Positions 12,122-23,610 of a stretch of DNA of 64,000 bases are shown here, piece after piece. Source of the stretch: Raphanus sativus (Eukaryota > Streptophyta > Magnoliopsida > Brassicales > Brassicaceae); NCBI RefSeq assembly GCF_000801105.2, contig NC_079512.1, positions 39,139,848 through 39,203,847 of the forward strand, given 5' to 3'. Position numbers and translations under genes: made by a program. The number at the start of each line of letters is the position of its first letter. Within the stretch, counting starts at the first letter, position 1. The notes beneath the pieces are model-generated. The model was given only the letters and a program-made list of their open reading frames with translations. It had not been told where the DNA came from and did not search any database.

Positions 12122-13798
12122 ATGAGGAAGACATCTCTTTCCTCAAACAGCTTCGGTGGGTTCCTAAGCCCCGGAGCAGCTCCTAACTACTCCGACAACA
12201 AAGGCTGGAGCTCCGAGAGAGTCCCCCACCATCCTTCCTCCTCCTCCACCGCTTGCTCAACCCCAACAGTCCACAACAACGGACCTCGTCGCCACCTCGG
12301 CTCCTCTTCCGCTCTAACGACGCCGTTTTACAGCGGCAGAGCCATACCTTCCAAATGGGAAGACGCCGAGCGGTGGATTTGCAGCCCCGTGGCGGCTGGC
12401 GTCTGTGCGAACACACCACCATCGGCGAGCTCTCAGTTCTCCGACCAGAGACGGCAGAAGTCCAAAAGCGGTCCCATTGTTCCTCCTCCCACGCTTCTTC
12501 CTCCTCATCCTCCGCCGTATTCTCCGAGGTTGACTATGCGGGCTTTGGAAGCAGCAGCGGCTCCCAGAGGTTTAATGGTCTCTGGCTCTCCGTTTTCGAC
12601 TGGTGTTTTGGAGGCTGATAGGGTTTTCAGAGGGAGTGTTGGTGGTGGCCATGGACATAGCCGGAGCTGGATTGATTTGATGAGTGAGGAAAGTTCATCA
12701 CTTTGCTCCAAAACTGACACTGGTTAGCTCTCTCTCTTCTCTTAGATGCAATATGGATCTGAAAGTATAACTCTTTGTATCAAAAGACTCACACTTTTGA
12801 CAAATACAATCTTGAAAAGACCAAAACTTTGAGCTGATTCTTGTCCAAGATCTAAGCTTTTTTTGTTGAATTTTGTGCAGAGGAGAAAGCAGAGGACAGG
12901 AAGGAGACGACGGCGGCGCAGTCTCCGGTGGTTTCAAGAAGGGACATAGCTACTCAGATGAGTCCAGAAGAGATGAGTCCTAGTAATAATAATGACCAGT
13001 CTACTCCTCAAGAGCTGCTGCTATCTCCACCGTTGGTTGTTTCTGTGATTGAGCCTCTTCCTCCTCCTCCTCCTTGTAGAGGTGGTGGTGGTGGTGAAGT
13101 GAGAGAAGTGAAGATGGATAAAGGAGCAAAGATGATTAAGCGTCCAAAGAGACGAGTTATGTCTTCTAGGATTATAATGAGGAGAGAGCAACCTGAGGTT
13201 GAAGAAGAAGACAACTCTGAAGAAGCTTCTGCTTCTTCTTCTTCTTGGGATATCTCTGAACCTGCCATGTCTCTTTCTAAGTAAACCAAACACAGATATT
13301 GATTCTTACATCAGTTTCTTCTTGGTCGTGCTATTAATGTTTTTTTCTCTCTATCAATGGCAGGTTGCAGAGAGAGGAAGCAAAGATAGCAGCTTGGGAA
13401 AATCTACAGAAGGCCAAAGCAGAAGCTGCCATTAGAAAACTCGAGGTCCCTTCCCTCCTTCTTCTTCTACCCTTTTATATAAATCTCAGCATTATTATTA
13501 ATACTGAATCCTTCTTTGACAGGTGAAGCTGGAGAAGAAGAAATCAGCATCAATGGATAAGATCTTGAACAAGCTCCAATCAGCAAAGCTAAAAGCACAG
13601 GAGATGAGGAGGAGTTCAGTATCAAGTGACCATCAACAACAACAACAAGAACAACAAGAACAACAACAAGTCTCCAGAAACTCAGTGAAGATCACTCATC
13701 TTGTCAGAAGACATACTACTTTCATGACACCTTTCATGGCTTGCTTTGCTCCTCGCGTCGATTGCAGCAGAAAGTCTCCTTCTCCTGCTGCTCTCTAG
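12122..13798 (+). CDS. Remorin family protein
   Basis: Four coding exons with GT-AG junctions, 12122-12722, 12881-13280, 13364-13445 and 13523-13798, join in frame to 452 residues. The ATG at 12122 begins MRKTSLSSNSFGGFLSP, the start known for At4g36970-type remorins. A long, low-complexity N-terminal region rich in Ser and Pro (including SGPIVPPP and SGSPFSTGVLEADRVFRG) precedes a remorin C-terminal coiled coil that starts SKLQREEAKIAAWENLQKAK and continues through KLEKKKSASMDKILNKLQ. The tail FMTPFMACFAPRVDC is hydrophobic with cysteines, consistent with the remorin membrane anchor. Remorins are plant plasma-membrane nanodomain proteins that bind the inner leaflet; this subfamily has no well-defined partner that I can infer. 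A glutamine-rich stretch (about residues 395-410) is encoded by CAA repeats and may vary in length. A 5'UTR intron is likely. Confidence 0.93.
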
Positions 13799-15032
13799 TT
13801 TTCCCCATTCTTTTTGGTTTTGTTAAAAGACACAAATTTGAACAAAACAAAAAAAAACATTTGTATACACTGCCAAAAAATTTCTTGTAAAGCTTTTGAT
13901 CTGTTCCTAATTTTCACTTCTCATCACACAAAGAAACATAACAACTAAACTGATGATGAGGATTCATAAAAACCCTAACACACACTAAATCATCGTTTTT
14001 CTTTTTTTGAGATGATATCCGATAAGAAACTTATTCATCTTTATATATTATTATTCATTGTTGACACAAATTCACACACTGACCTTTCAGATCTCTCTCC
14101 CTCCCTCTCTTCCTCAATTCACAACACCAATAAACCTTATTTTTAATTCCAAATTGTCTCTACTCTCAATTCAGACGTACGGCTCTAAATTATGGGATTG
14201 TTCCGGCGATTAAACGTTCGCCGTCCATCGCTGCTTCGCGGGATTGGTGACACTTGGTAAAACTCAGACATTTGTCTTTTTGTTGTCTGATAAGCCCATC
14301 TTGATACTTACAGAATATTTAAGGCCTTTTAACTCATGCGGGATTGGTGACACTTGGGCCTTTCTGTTTCGTTTATACATTTATACATAACAAAGCAAAT
14401 ATTTGTAACCCATTTGGTGCATTTATGTAATACTCATTTCACTGCCCAACTTTATCTCATTTGGGCACTAACTCTATCCTCATGATCATTACTACACCGT
14501 TTATGGCACAAATTCAACCTCCTCGTGCTCAATGCCGGTCATGGCCTAGACCTCATAAAGCCCATGCTTTAGGTACCATTTTTTCAGGCATATATGTGAT
14601 ATTTATGCGACTCCTTTCTCTTTTTTTATAATTATTATTATCCGGCTCATAGTAGTACTAGTAGGTGATAAATTATCTATGTGGTGTTTCATATTGTTTC
14701 AGGTTCAATTAGCCAGTCTTCAGGCGCAAAAGGTTATACACTCGAATACTTCGTTTAAAAAAAATTATTCAAAATTGGCAGTGTGTCGGCTCTTGACCAT
14801 GGTGATAGAAGATCCACAAATAACTAAAATTAACTTATATATATATCAAAACAAAACCCGATAAAATATGTACATTTCACTATTAAGGAAATGAAACAAA
14901 AAAAAATTAAGAATATGTTTATCAAATGGCTTATATTCAGTGTTTTGCCATATACTATTAAATTGGTTAAGACGAAGAAGAAAATTGATAAAATTTAGTG
15001 TATCTAACTATGATAAATGTTCAGTTATCAAT

Positions 15033-15314
15033 AATAAATGAAAAATAAGAACGGGCCTTGTGGTCAAGTGGCAGTGGACGGGCCTGGGACGCTAACACGT
15101 TTCAGGTTCGATCCTCCTGCTATGCGAAACTAAGTCACATTGTTCTGTTCACCTAACGCGGATATGGGTCCATGCTTTAGGACCCATTTGAATGCCCAGG
15201 AAAAGGATTCCATCCGCGGGCTTGCGACTCCCCCGGGGGTTAGGTCTGGTTCCAATAGTGACCCGGGTTTAACCCTTTTCTTTGTCAAAAAAAAAAAATA
15301 AATGAAAAATAGAA
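15033..15314 (+). mobile_element. tRNA-derived SINE with target duplications
   Basis: The body is about 15052-15296. It carries RNA polymerase III-type boxes: A-box-like TGGTCAAGTGG at 15061-15071 and B-box GGTTCGATCC at 15105-15114. It ends TTTCTTTGTC followed by poly(A). The flanks are near-identical direct repeats: AATAAATGAAAAATAAGAA at 15033-15051 and AATAAATGAAAAATAGAA at 15297-15314. Box spacing, poly(A) tail and an 18-bp target duplication together define a SINE rather than a functional tRNA. A diverged relative lies at about 27970-28163. SINEs encode nothing and depend on LINE reverse transcriptase; the intact target repeats suggest fairly recent insertion. Confidence 0.88.
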
Positions 15315-16971
15315 GTTGCCATGCAATTGTTATTGTTTAATCATTGAAAAAAGTTATTTTCTTCTCCTTCTCCAGCTTATGAAGCTCTAACTCTTTCACT
15401 TCACAACTGAGATTTTCCTCATCTAACTTAAACCAAATCTTTCACACCACATATAGCCTTCTCATTATCCAGAAGCAACACTTTCAAAACCATGCATTGT
15501 TCCCTGATCCTATGGTTGTCATATGCCCTCAAGGACTGATTGAAAGCAAAAATGTCAAGCATAACTACAGGGGTGAAGAAGGAGCATAGTATCTCTTGGC
15601 GAGAACAAAATAAAGATCTTATTTTCTATTTTATCATCATTGGTGACAATTTAATTGAACAAAAAATGAACAAAATTCAATTGAGGAAATGAATAAATAA
15701 AAATATATGAATTAGTGTTCAATCCATCTCATTCCTCATCTAAATTAGAGAATATTTTTTCTTCATAATTTTTTTTTCATTCATAAGAAGTTATGAAGAA
15801 GTTATTAGAGGAATAAAGGGGACTTATAAGTTTATAATTTGACAGAAAAACACCATGAATAGAATAAGAGCTGAGGAATAAGAATTTCATCATTATTTTT
15901 TTAAAGAGTAGTAGTTACCAACTGAAACTCAAAGTCATTTTTCTATTTTCTTTCTTGAAATCAAATTCACAGTTGTTCTCACCTATGACTTAACTTTGAT
16001 TTTTCACCTTATTTTTGTTGGCAAGTCATCAGAAAGTTTTGACTACCAGTCACTCGTTAGTGTTAATTGCATTGAATTCTTTTAGAACTTTTGATCACTT
16101 AATGTTTGCTAATTATTGTTTATCACATTACTTGGGCTTGTTATCTGTAGGGACATAATAATTCAGTCTTCAATAAATAATAAAATCATGAGGATGCAGA
16201 TGTTAGTGGTGTGGATGAGTGTTTAACAGTTTTCTTTCTTAAATAAAACAGTTTCAGCTAGAGGAAATTACTCACCACCCCAATCAATATGACCAATTGA
16301 CCATTATCTAATTTTTAAAAATAATAAATATTCACAGCCATATGAAAAACAGCTCACGTTAGGCAACAAATTAATAAAAACTCTCATCCGATATTTACGC
16401 TACTTGAAGAAAACGCAAATCACATGGTAGATCCTGAAACAAACGTGTAGAACAACAAATCTACTCCATGTGTTTTTTTTTTAAAGTACTTCATGTATTT
16501 CATTAAAAATATAAATGCATCAAACAAAACAAAGTTAGCATCAATTATTTATTTTTTAATTAAAATCACCAAATGAACATAACTAAATCCAGTTATGGCA
16601 AAGAGATGAATACAAAAACTAGAACTCTGTATTTACGTAACAAATTATATGTAAACCATTAGATAAATTATTTTTTATACTATAATTTTGTAAAAAATCG
16701 CGTGATGCGCATGGCAAGGAAGAAATATCTTAGAGAAGGCAACAAGAGTAAGTCGTCTTCTTCGTTCTCACCACCCACGTTTTCTTTATTGGCAGCTATT
16801 TTATCTCGTGGCCAAGAGCAATTACAAAAACAAACAAATAACAAATACTATACAGTAACAGGCTTATATCACGTGCAACAATTACAGACAATAGTACACT
16901 AGTGCTCACAACAAACTTTACATCTTTTTTTTTCTTTTTACAAAAAAATTAATAAATAATCGTAGAGAGTA

Positions 16972-16979
16972 TATATATA
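16972..16979 (+). promoter_or_regulatory. TATA box of the MAPKKK gene
   Basis: TATATATA lies 84 bases upstream of the ATG at 17063, with an A/G-rich leader between. This distance is normal for a plant promoter with a leader of roughly 50-60 nt. Confidence 0.5.
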
Positions 16980-17062
16980 GAGACAGAAGAAGAAGTAGAG
17001 TTGCAGAAGAAAGTACAGAGAGAAACTAACTGTTTCGTAGACTTTTTGAGTTATACAATTAA

Positions 17063-18118
17063 ATGGAGTGGCTTCGTCGAGAAACAATAGGTCACGGGAG
17101 CTTCTCCACCGTCAGTTTAGCCACTACCTCTGGAAGAAGCTCGACACGTTTTCCTCCCTTGATCGCCGTGAAATCCTCCGGAGCAGCCTGCTCCGCCGCG
17201 TTACGCAACGAGAGAGACGTTCTCGACGATCTCGGCGACTGTCCGGAGATCGTGCGGTGTTACGGAGAAGGAACGACGGTGGAGAACGGAGAGGAGGTTT
17301 ACAATCTGTTTCTCGAGTACGCTCCCGGCGGAAACTTGGCGGATAGGATCAAGAAGTCCGGCGAAGGGTTGCCGGAGTTCGAAGTGAGGCGGTTCACAAG
17401 GTCGATCGTTAGAGGGTTGCGTCACGTACACGCGAAAGGTTACTCTCACTGCGATGTGAAGCTCGAGAACGTTTTGGTGTTCGGCGACGGCGGCGTGAAG
17501 GTTTCCGATTTCGGGTTGGCGAAACGGAGGAGCGGGAACGCCGGTGAGATCAGAGGAACGCCTCTGTATTTGGCGCCGGAGACGGTTAATCGCGGCGAGT
17601 TTGAGTCGCCGGGGGATGTTTGGGCGTTGGGATGGTGTGTAGTTGAGATGTCGAGCGGGGAAACGGCGTGGTGTTCGGAAGAAGGGATCGAGAATGTAAT
17701 GTCTTTGATGGTTCGTATCGGTTCGGGAGATGTTCCGAAGCTTCCGGTGGAGTTGTCGGGGGAAGGGAGAGATTTCGTGAGGAGATGTTTCGTTAAAGAC
17801 CCGGCGGAGAGGTGGACGGCTGGGATGCTTTTGGATCATCCGTTCTTGGCCGTTGATGATTATGATGAGAGAAGTGATGGTGGTTCACTGAGATGTGGCG
17901 AAGATGTCGAGGCTTCGGTTTCGGTTTCACCGAGAGATCCTTTTGATTTTCCTGATTGGAACTCGGTTCAGTCTCCGGTTAACGATTATTCACCGTTCGG
18001 CTGTTTGGTACGTTCGCCGGAGGAGAGAATCAGTGGGTTAGTTGCCGAGAATGTACCTGATTGGTCGGTTTCATGTGATTGGGTCAACGTACGTGAGGTT
18101 GAAGGGAGTACACGGTAG
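17063..18118 (+). CDS. MAPKKK21: MEKK-like MAP kinase kinase kinase (MAPKKK19/20/21 group)
   Basis: A single intronless frame of 351 residues forms a compact protein kinase. The glycine loop GHGSFS is at residues 10-15, the ATP-binding lysine in AVKSS is K37, the catalytic loop HCDVKLEN has D131 (HCD instead of HRD), DFG is at 149-151, and GTPLYLAPE ends at 173. The kinase domain fills about residues 5-263; the short Ser/Pro-rich tail has no recognised domain. The order of neighbours and the ending DWSVSCDWVNVREVEG fit At4g36950 (MAPKKK21 by recollection). Members of this group are small, stress- and ABA-linked kinases acting above MAPKKs. Coding GC is clearly higher than the surrounding DNA. 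All catalytic residues needed for activity are present. The symbol rests on synteny and could equally be a paralogue in the same clade. Confidence 0.92.
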   Translation: MEWLRRETIGHGSFSTVSLATTSGRSSTRFPPLIAVKSSGAACSAALRNERDVLDDLGDCPEIVRCYGEGTTVENGEEVYNLFLEYAPGGNLADRIKKSGEGLPEFEVRRFTRSIVRGLRHVHAKGYSHCDVKLENVLVFGDGGVKVSDFGLAKRRSGNAGEIRGTPLYLAPETVNRGEFESPGDVWALGWCVVEMSSGETAWCSEEGIENVMSLMVRIGSGDVPKLPVELSGEGRDFVRRCFVKDPAERWTAGMLLDHPFLAVDDYDERSDGGSLRCGEDVEASVSVSPRDPFDFPDWNSVQSPVNDYSPFGCLVRSPEERISGLVAENVPDWSVSCDWVNVREVEGSTR

Positions 18119-19261
18119 TTTAATTAGTGGAGAAAGACCAAGTCACATGAATGAAGGAGATTATTATGGGGTTGATAATTAAAAATTGACGGTCTTGCTT
18201 TAATCTTTTGTTAATTAGCTCGTTGACTATTGTAAATGAAATTAGAATATTTTTATACGAGAATAGAGTTTTTTGTTTGGCCATTTATTTCTCTGCTTAG
18301 TGTTACACCAATCAATGTGTGTACCACAGAATCGTACATCGTAAAGGATAAAAAGTTGGATTTGTTATTTGTCTGTTTATAGTTAACTAGTATGAAAGTG
18401 TCAGACGTTGAAGGAATGTAACTTTTTTTTTGCCACCGACTAAAGTCACCAAACCTTGTATTAACACCACTCGAAGCTTGTTTTTAGCACGTGTGAAACG
18501 TTTCAAAGTGTAATGATTAGCAGCAGCAGTAAGATCCGATTTAATTTTGGGATAAAAGCTGCCGTGCAAGGGATGGTTTCGGTTAGGTTCAGCAAACAGA
18601 ACCATTGGCGAGATTGAGCTAGAAGGTAGAGCTGTAGAAGTTGGGCCCTTGGGTCGGTCTTTTAGACATTATAATTAGGTTAGGCCCAATACATTAAAGC
18701 CATTTTAAGCTGATACTCGTGAGCTTGTCCCTAAAGAAGACATTGCAAAATTTCTAGTGTCTCATAATGATTCTCTAATACATTTTGCAAAACTTCTTTT
18801 CTCTGTTCTACTTTATCATAATGCAAAGAAAAGTTGATCTATAGTATGAGTGGATGCTCATGAATCAGGCCAGAATGTTTGATGTATATATCAGAAAAAA
18901 TATCATACAACATCATATTATTATTATTATTTGGTGCTTAGAAAAGTTATTTAGAAGCTTATAGTATTTAGAAGCCTCAATACAATGCGAACGATGATCT
19001 AGGAAAATTACATCCCACCATAAACATACATAAACCTAAGAATTACTTTATAATAAAAAGTTCAGTCTTTTTTAATATTATATCTAGAAGGTCCAATGAC
19101 TAGTCTGTAGAGTTCATATGTTAACGACAACAATGAAATACAAAAATTACTAAATATAAAGACCGTTAAGTGCATTTTTATTGTCATGCAGTTTTGTTGC
19201 TTGAGACCTAAGAAACAAGAACGCACAGATTCCCCAAGTTGCGAAATGATGTTCAAGTAAG
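18119..19261. other. Intergenic between convergent genes, no gene seen
   Basis: About 1.1 kb between the ends of the MAPKKK and SPT genes. I see no gene and no clear element. From memory a nicotinate phosphoribosyltransferase gene lies here in Arabidopsis; none is visible, so it was probably lost. Confidence 0.5.
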
Positions 19262-20853
19262 TCAATCTTTTATCTCAGGATGTTGTCCATCAAACGCAGC
19301 ATGTTCTCCTAAAAAAATTACCAAAATGTAGAAAACATTTTTTTTTAAACATTTGTCAATGTCTTATAAACTTCTTAAGGAATTATCAGACTTTACAAGC
19401 CTTACCGGTTAGGTTTGCGTTAGGATGACCACCAATGTTCAACCTCTGATGAGTTAACCCGCCTTCTCGATTCATCTCCTTTTTAAGAAACAAAATACAT
19501 CATTGTCAATTAAGCAAACTAGCTTTCAAAAGAATAATATAGTTTATAGAGTGAAAAAATGTGATAATTGACTTAACACACCACAGGTGGAGTAAAGGGA
19601 AGGAAAGTCCAAAGTGACTGCGGATGGAAGGTTCCAACGTGTACGCAGAAGGCATGTTTGAGCATATCCGGTGCATTGGAAGTCGAAGCAAATGGAGTGA
19701 TTAAGCAGAGGATCAGTGGTTGTTTCTGGAGGTCGGATCTGTGAGAGTTGCAACGGGTGTAATGAAGTTCCAGGTAAGCTTAAAGGATGTAAGTTTATCC
19801 CATTCCTCATTGTCAACATCTTCAAAAAAAAATCAGAAAAACAGAAAAAAAAAAAAGTAATGTCATCACCGAAAGATAATAGACCAATATATTTTTTTTA
19901 TAAATACTTTTAGTGACCTGAACTTGAAGCTGAAGCTGTTTCAGATACTCTATGGCTTCATCAAGCATTGAAGCCTTATCCGTCTTCCCCCCACCAGTGA
20001 ACACATCATATATCAGAGACACAATAAAAGGTGAAAAGGGGAGAAAAATGATTCTATGTGTATATACATACCTTATTTGAATTAGGGATGAGACTCTGTA
20101 AAGCTTTCATTTTTTCATTGATTCTACTTCTTCTCCTCTGTCATAAAATAAAAAAAAAGATAACATAAAGTCTCGAGTAAAAAGTTAGGATTGATTGTGT
20201 CTGAAAAAAAAAAGAAGAAGAAGAAGACCTTTTCAGACAAATTATGAACTTCAGCAGCTCTGCATCTCTTGGAAGAGCTACGAGACTTGGAAGGATGCTC
20301 ATCATCAACCACAGCTTCTACTCCTTCCTGATTAGTTTCATTCACAACTAAATATTAAAACAAAACACTGTAGAACATGCATCATCATCAAAAAAACAGC
20401 AGAAACTTTTAAAAAGGCGCAAACCTCGCTTTCGCAGTCATACTCGTCCGTATCGTTCCCGCTAGCTCCAAGGGAAGACGACGATACTCGAGTCCCCGAG
20501 CTGCTTCCTTGAGCAACGTTGTTGTTATTACCACCGGAGAAGCCGTAACACGGTACGGCGGTGGCGGAGCCGAGTGGAACGTCGGAGAACTCGGCGGCGG
20601 CGGCGCGCTTCGACGATGGAGGAGAAACGAAACATCTCGTGGTGTTGTTGTCTGCATGCGGGTCTCCGCCTGTCGCCGCCGTGTAGGCCGGAGAGTAGTG
20701 AGAAGGTAGAGGAGAAGAACGGTCGAAAATATGCCGGAGGAACTGAGAAATCTCGTCGGAAGAAGAGGGTGGTTGATGATTATTATTGCCACGAGGGTCG
20801 TAAATCGAGGTAGAAGAAGAGGAAGCCGATGAAATCAATTTCTTATCTGCCAT
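19262..20853 (-). CDS. SPT: SPATULA-type bHLH transcription factor, C-terminal part frame-disrupted
   Basis: Seven exons on the minus strand: 20425-20853, 20229-20327, 20072-20137, 19918-19983, 19582-19819, 19406-19478 and 19262-19308. The ATG at 20853 gives MADKKLISSASSSS, the SPT N-terminus. Exons 2-4 encode the whole bHLH: KRCRAAEVHNLSEK, RRRSRINEKMKALQ, then TDKASMLDEAIEYLKQLQ. SPT directs carpel margin and style development and restrains germination and growth, binding G-box/E-box DNA as a dimer. Exon 5 starts normally (MLTMRNGINLHPLSLPG), but after DPLLNH the family sequence continues in different frames. FASTSNAPDM is one frame over and YTLEPSIRSHFG another, indicating about three small deletions at roughly 19590-19695. 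Exons 6 and 7 still look intact with good splice sites (MNREGGLTHQRLNIGG; HAAFDGQ). As written the protein keeps its DNA-binding domain but gains a foreign tail and stops early in exon 6. Confidence 0.82.
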
Positions 20854-21166
20854 CACTCTCTTCTTCTTCTTTTGCTTTTCTCTCTCTCTCTGTCTGATAT
20901 CATTACACAAAGAAAATAAAGAAAGAGCAATAAAAACTGAGTTTTTGATTTTATGGAGAAAGAGAGATTAACAGTCACGCGCCAGCTTGGAGATAGAGGT
21001 TAAAATGATTGGACTGTCATAAAGCTAAAAGTTACGGTAGCTGTTACTGTAGCTAAAGCAATGAGCTTGTGTCTGTAGTGGTCTGCTCACGACTTTTCGA
21101 ACAGAGTAAGTTTAAATAAAAAAAAAACAGTTTTTCTTTTACTTCGCCCAAAACTATTCCTCGTCG

Positions 21167-21172
21167 CACGTG
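21167..21172. promoter_or_regulatory. G-box CACGTG upstream of SPT
   Basis: A perfect CACGTG 314 bases upstream of the SPT ATG, within GTCGCACGTGAGAC. It is a potential site for bHLH (PIF-like) or bZIP factors. A single hexamer; function is inference. Confidence 0.35.
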
Positions 21173-22102
21173 AGACACACTACTTAAACTAGTACATACT
21201 ATCAGTTGGTTTCTATTTTGGTAACAAATGATACAAGCTTTTATATGTTTTCTCATATTCCATTATTTAAAGAGAAATCTGTCAAGTAGGATGCATATGC
21301 ATATCATATGCTTATTCTTGGTGCTACAGATGAAAATAGAATGAATATTTGTTTAGTTTGGAAAAATGACTTTTATATCTTAGTTTAATCTGAAGGAGAG
21401 ATTTTGAAAACCATAAGTTTATTGAAAAGGAAGTTATACGTCTTGGATGTTTGACAAAAACCATTTCCATTTTTAGTAATTTGAACGGCATTTCCAATTC
21501 TTATTAGGAAACACAATCGACTTTGTATTTGAAATAGTGACTTTATTTTGTTATATACTTGTATGAGATGTTATTTATTTTTAAAAAAATACAACTCGTG
21601 GCGTGATAAAAAGGAATACAGTAGTTGCTTCTTGTTATTTTATTCTATCGACTTTAAGCCCATACCACTGACATATGCGTTAAATTAACGTGCGAGCTTT
21701 TTAAATCAGTTATCGTATTGAATGATGAATAACGATAATAATCGAATTTACGGTTCTTCTCGATTATACAATTCGTAGTCTCGTAAACATCTGCTAAATA
21801 AACTATATCGAGAATTTTAATCTAGTTTTTACCTAATACATATGGTAAATATAGGATTATATATACTTAACAGAATACTAATTGTATGAGTAATGTCCAC
21901 GTTCACCGTATTTGTGTTGCGGCAAACAAAGTGAGTGCACCAGATCGTCAAATTGCGTTCTGGCACATCAATTTAGACAATGGACACTTTTCATCATCCA
22001 AAAATATAAACATTGATGTAGATATAAATATTTGGTAATTAATAGTATGATAATTATAAGAAAAGAAATATATTTCTATCGTACTTCACTCACCACTCAG
22101 CA

Positions 22103-22138
22103 TTATACCAGCTTTTTTTATCAAGCTTATACCAGCTT
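22103..22138 (-). mobile_element. Micro-retroinsertion (minus), GCTTGAT plus poly(A), 12-bp target duplication
   Basis: TTATACCAGCTT occurs at 22103-22114 and 22127-22138. The 12 bases between read, on the minus strand, GCTTGAT followed by five A. On that strand the target copy next to the A run begins AAGCTGG. Confidence 0.6.
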
Positions 22139-22140
22139 AT

Positions 22141-22212
22141 AAAAAACTAGTTCGAGTTTTGATCAAAAAAAAAAATGATCAAAAAAAAAAAAAAAAAAAA
22201 CTAGTTCAAGTT
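22141..22212 (+). mobile_element. Double micro-retroinsertion, two TGATC(A)n units, 18-bp target duplication
   Basis: AAAAAACTAGTTCGAGTT at 22141-22158 is repeated with one change (A for G) at 22195-22212. Between them lie two tandem units, TTGATC plus about 11 A, then TGATC plus about 14 A. The target copy after the A run itself starts with six A. Two units suggest either two insertions at one site or duplication after insertion. Confidence 0.65.
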
Positions 22213-22540
22213 CAAAAATAACTTGTACTGCTAGACTTTACCGTTTGATATTTTCTCTTATTTTAACTTCCACTGAAAAAATCAATCATACTTGTTATCC
22301 TGATGAATGCGCTCTAACTGCATTATTTATTTCACTTTGAAACATTCAAAACATAAGTACTATCCTCGTATTTATAATTTCTGAAACATATATAAAGCAT
22401 ATGGGAGGCAGTTACTAAAAACCTGCAGCATCGGCTCTCATTATTTTAATACAACTGTTTCTTTGCAACTGTTTATCGAAAGCTGTTTTTTTTTTAAACA
22501 GAAGTATCCCAGTGACATTTGTATATAATCTTGTTAGACT

Positions 22541-22787
22541 ATCTCCAAAGTTCATTCTATTTTTTACTCTAAAATAGAGTGACTCTATAATAGAGATGGA
22601 GTTTGCTCCAATGATACTCTATTTTAGAGTAGAAAATAGAATGATTAATAAAAAAAAATAACTTATTCTATATTTAAAGTAAACCTATTTTTTATTCTAT
22701 TATAGAGTGGAAAATAGAATACTATTAGAATATTTTTTACTCTAAATTCTATTTTATAGTGAAAAATAGAGTGGGATTGGAGATGTC
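22541..22787. mobile_element. Short AT-rich MITE with CTCCAA/TTGGAG ends
   Basis: The left end reads CTATCTCCAAAGTTCATTC and the reverse complement of the right end reads CATCTCCAATCCCACTC. Both continue into TATTTTT-ACTCTAAAATAGAG-type sequence, so the element is nearly one long imperfect hairpin. Related decayed copies seem to lie at about 25500-25715 and 31570-31870. I could not define a target duplication. Non-coding. Confidence 0.55.
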
Positions 22788-23541
22788 ATTAGATGACTAT
22801 AATAATATAAAGTAGGTTTCTGAGAATATCCTAAACAAATGCAAATTACAAGTAATTAGAGTATCTTGTTAAAATTCAACATGCATGCATATGTTGATAT
22901 GCGAAAGAAGATTTATGGCTTCTGTAGTTTCAAAGATCTCACTCAATGAAAGGATGGTTGAGATATTTGATAGTTTGTTCAAAATCAGCATGATAAACTT
23001 TATATTTTGTCTAGACGCAAACATATAGTTGAGTGTTTTTTTCTTTTTATTGGTGGTTAGATGGATTTAAAGTCGAGTCTCTGTATATTAAAAGACCCAT
23101 ACCTCGTTGTCTTGTCTGATTTGGAAGTCAGAAAACAAAATAAAACAACGATGATCCTAAACTTCTTTTTCACCTTTATCATCGTTTCCATCTTTCTTTA
23201 CATACAAAAATCAGCGATTGTTTACAACTCTGAGGACTTTTACTGTTAAGGCTTTCAATTTTAATTTGACTGTTAAGACTTTTGATTTTTAAATAATAAA
23301 TGTGGCTTTAGAAATATTAAAAGTTATCAAATAGTAGCTTTAAGAAAAACAAAAACATTTCAACATGTAAAAACAGTTATTTGGACTGTGAGAAATTTAA
23401 GGAAAGCTTTGAAGATTTTAGAAAGTGTAAAGTCTGACTGGAAATAAATTGATTTTAGAAACTCTATAATTAAACTAAAGTCCGAACAGCACAGTCAAAA
23501 CACATCATATGCACATACATATTTCCAACTGTAGAATACGT

Positions 23542-23610
23542 AACATAAACTGGCTCCTTGACAAAAAAAAAACTGGCGCTGCCTTGACAAAAAAAAAAAC
23601 ATAAACTGGC
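23542..23610 (+). mobile_element. Nested micro-retroinsertions, two CCTTGAC(A)n tails
   Basis: AACATAAACTGGC occurs at 23542-23554 and 23598-23610. Between them are CCTTGAC plus about nine A, then ACTGGCGCTG, then CCTTGAC plus about 11 A. The final target copy continues GCGCTGCTTAAG. The simplest reading is one CCTTGAC(A)n insertion duplicating the site, followed by a second that landed in the first target copy. A tandem duplication of the first insertion is the alternative. Confidence 0.6.

Larger units (their letters stand above)
13799..17062. other. Intergenic, contains a SINE; expected RRM gene absent
   Basis: No gene seen in 3.2 kb except the SINE at 15052-15296. From memory, Arabidopsis has an RRM RNA-binding gene between remorin and the MAPKKK; I found no trace of its coding sequence, so it was probably lost from this copy. 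About 14210-14350 has two copies of GCGGGATTGGTGACACTTGG roughly 105 bases apart. Confidence 0.6.

Noticed and set aside
15061..15114. Possible tRNA gene (A and B boxes)
   Set aside because: The boxes lie inside a 245-bp poly(A)-tailed unit with target duplications; no cloverleaf could be drawn. It is a SINE.
16455..16505. Further micro-insertion candidate (CTCCATGTGTTT and CTTCATGTATTT around an A/T run)
   Set aside because: The two copies differ at two of twelve bases and the core between is not separable from AT-rich background.
17201..17839. 212-residue open frame antisense to the MAPKKK
   Set aside because: A shadow of the GC-rich kinase gene; Arg/Pro-rich composition and no domain.
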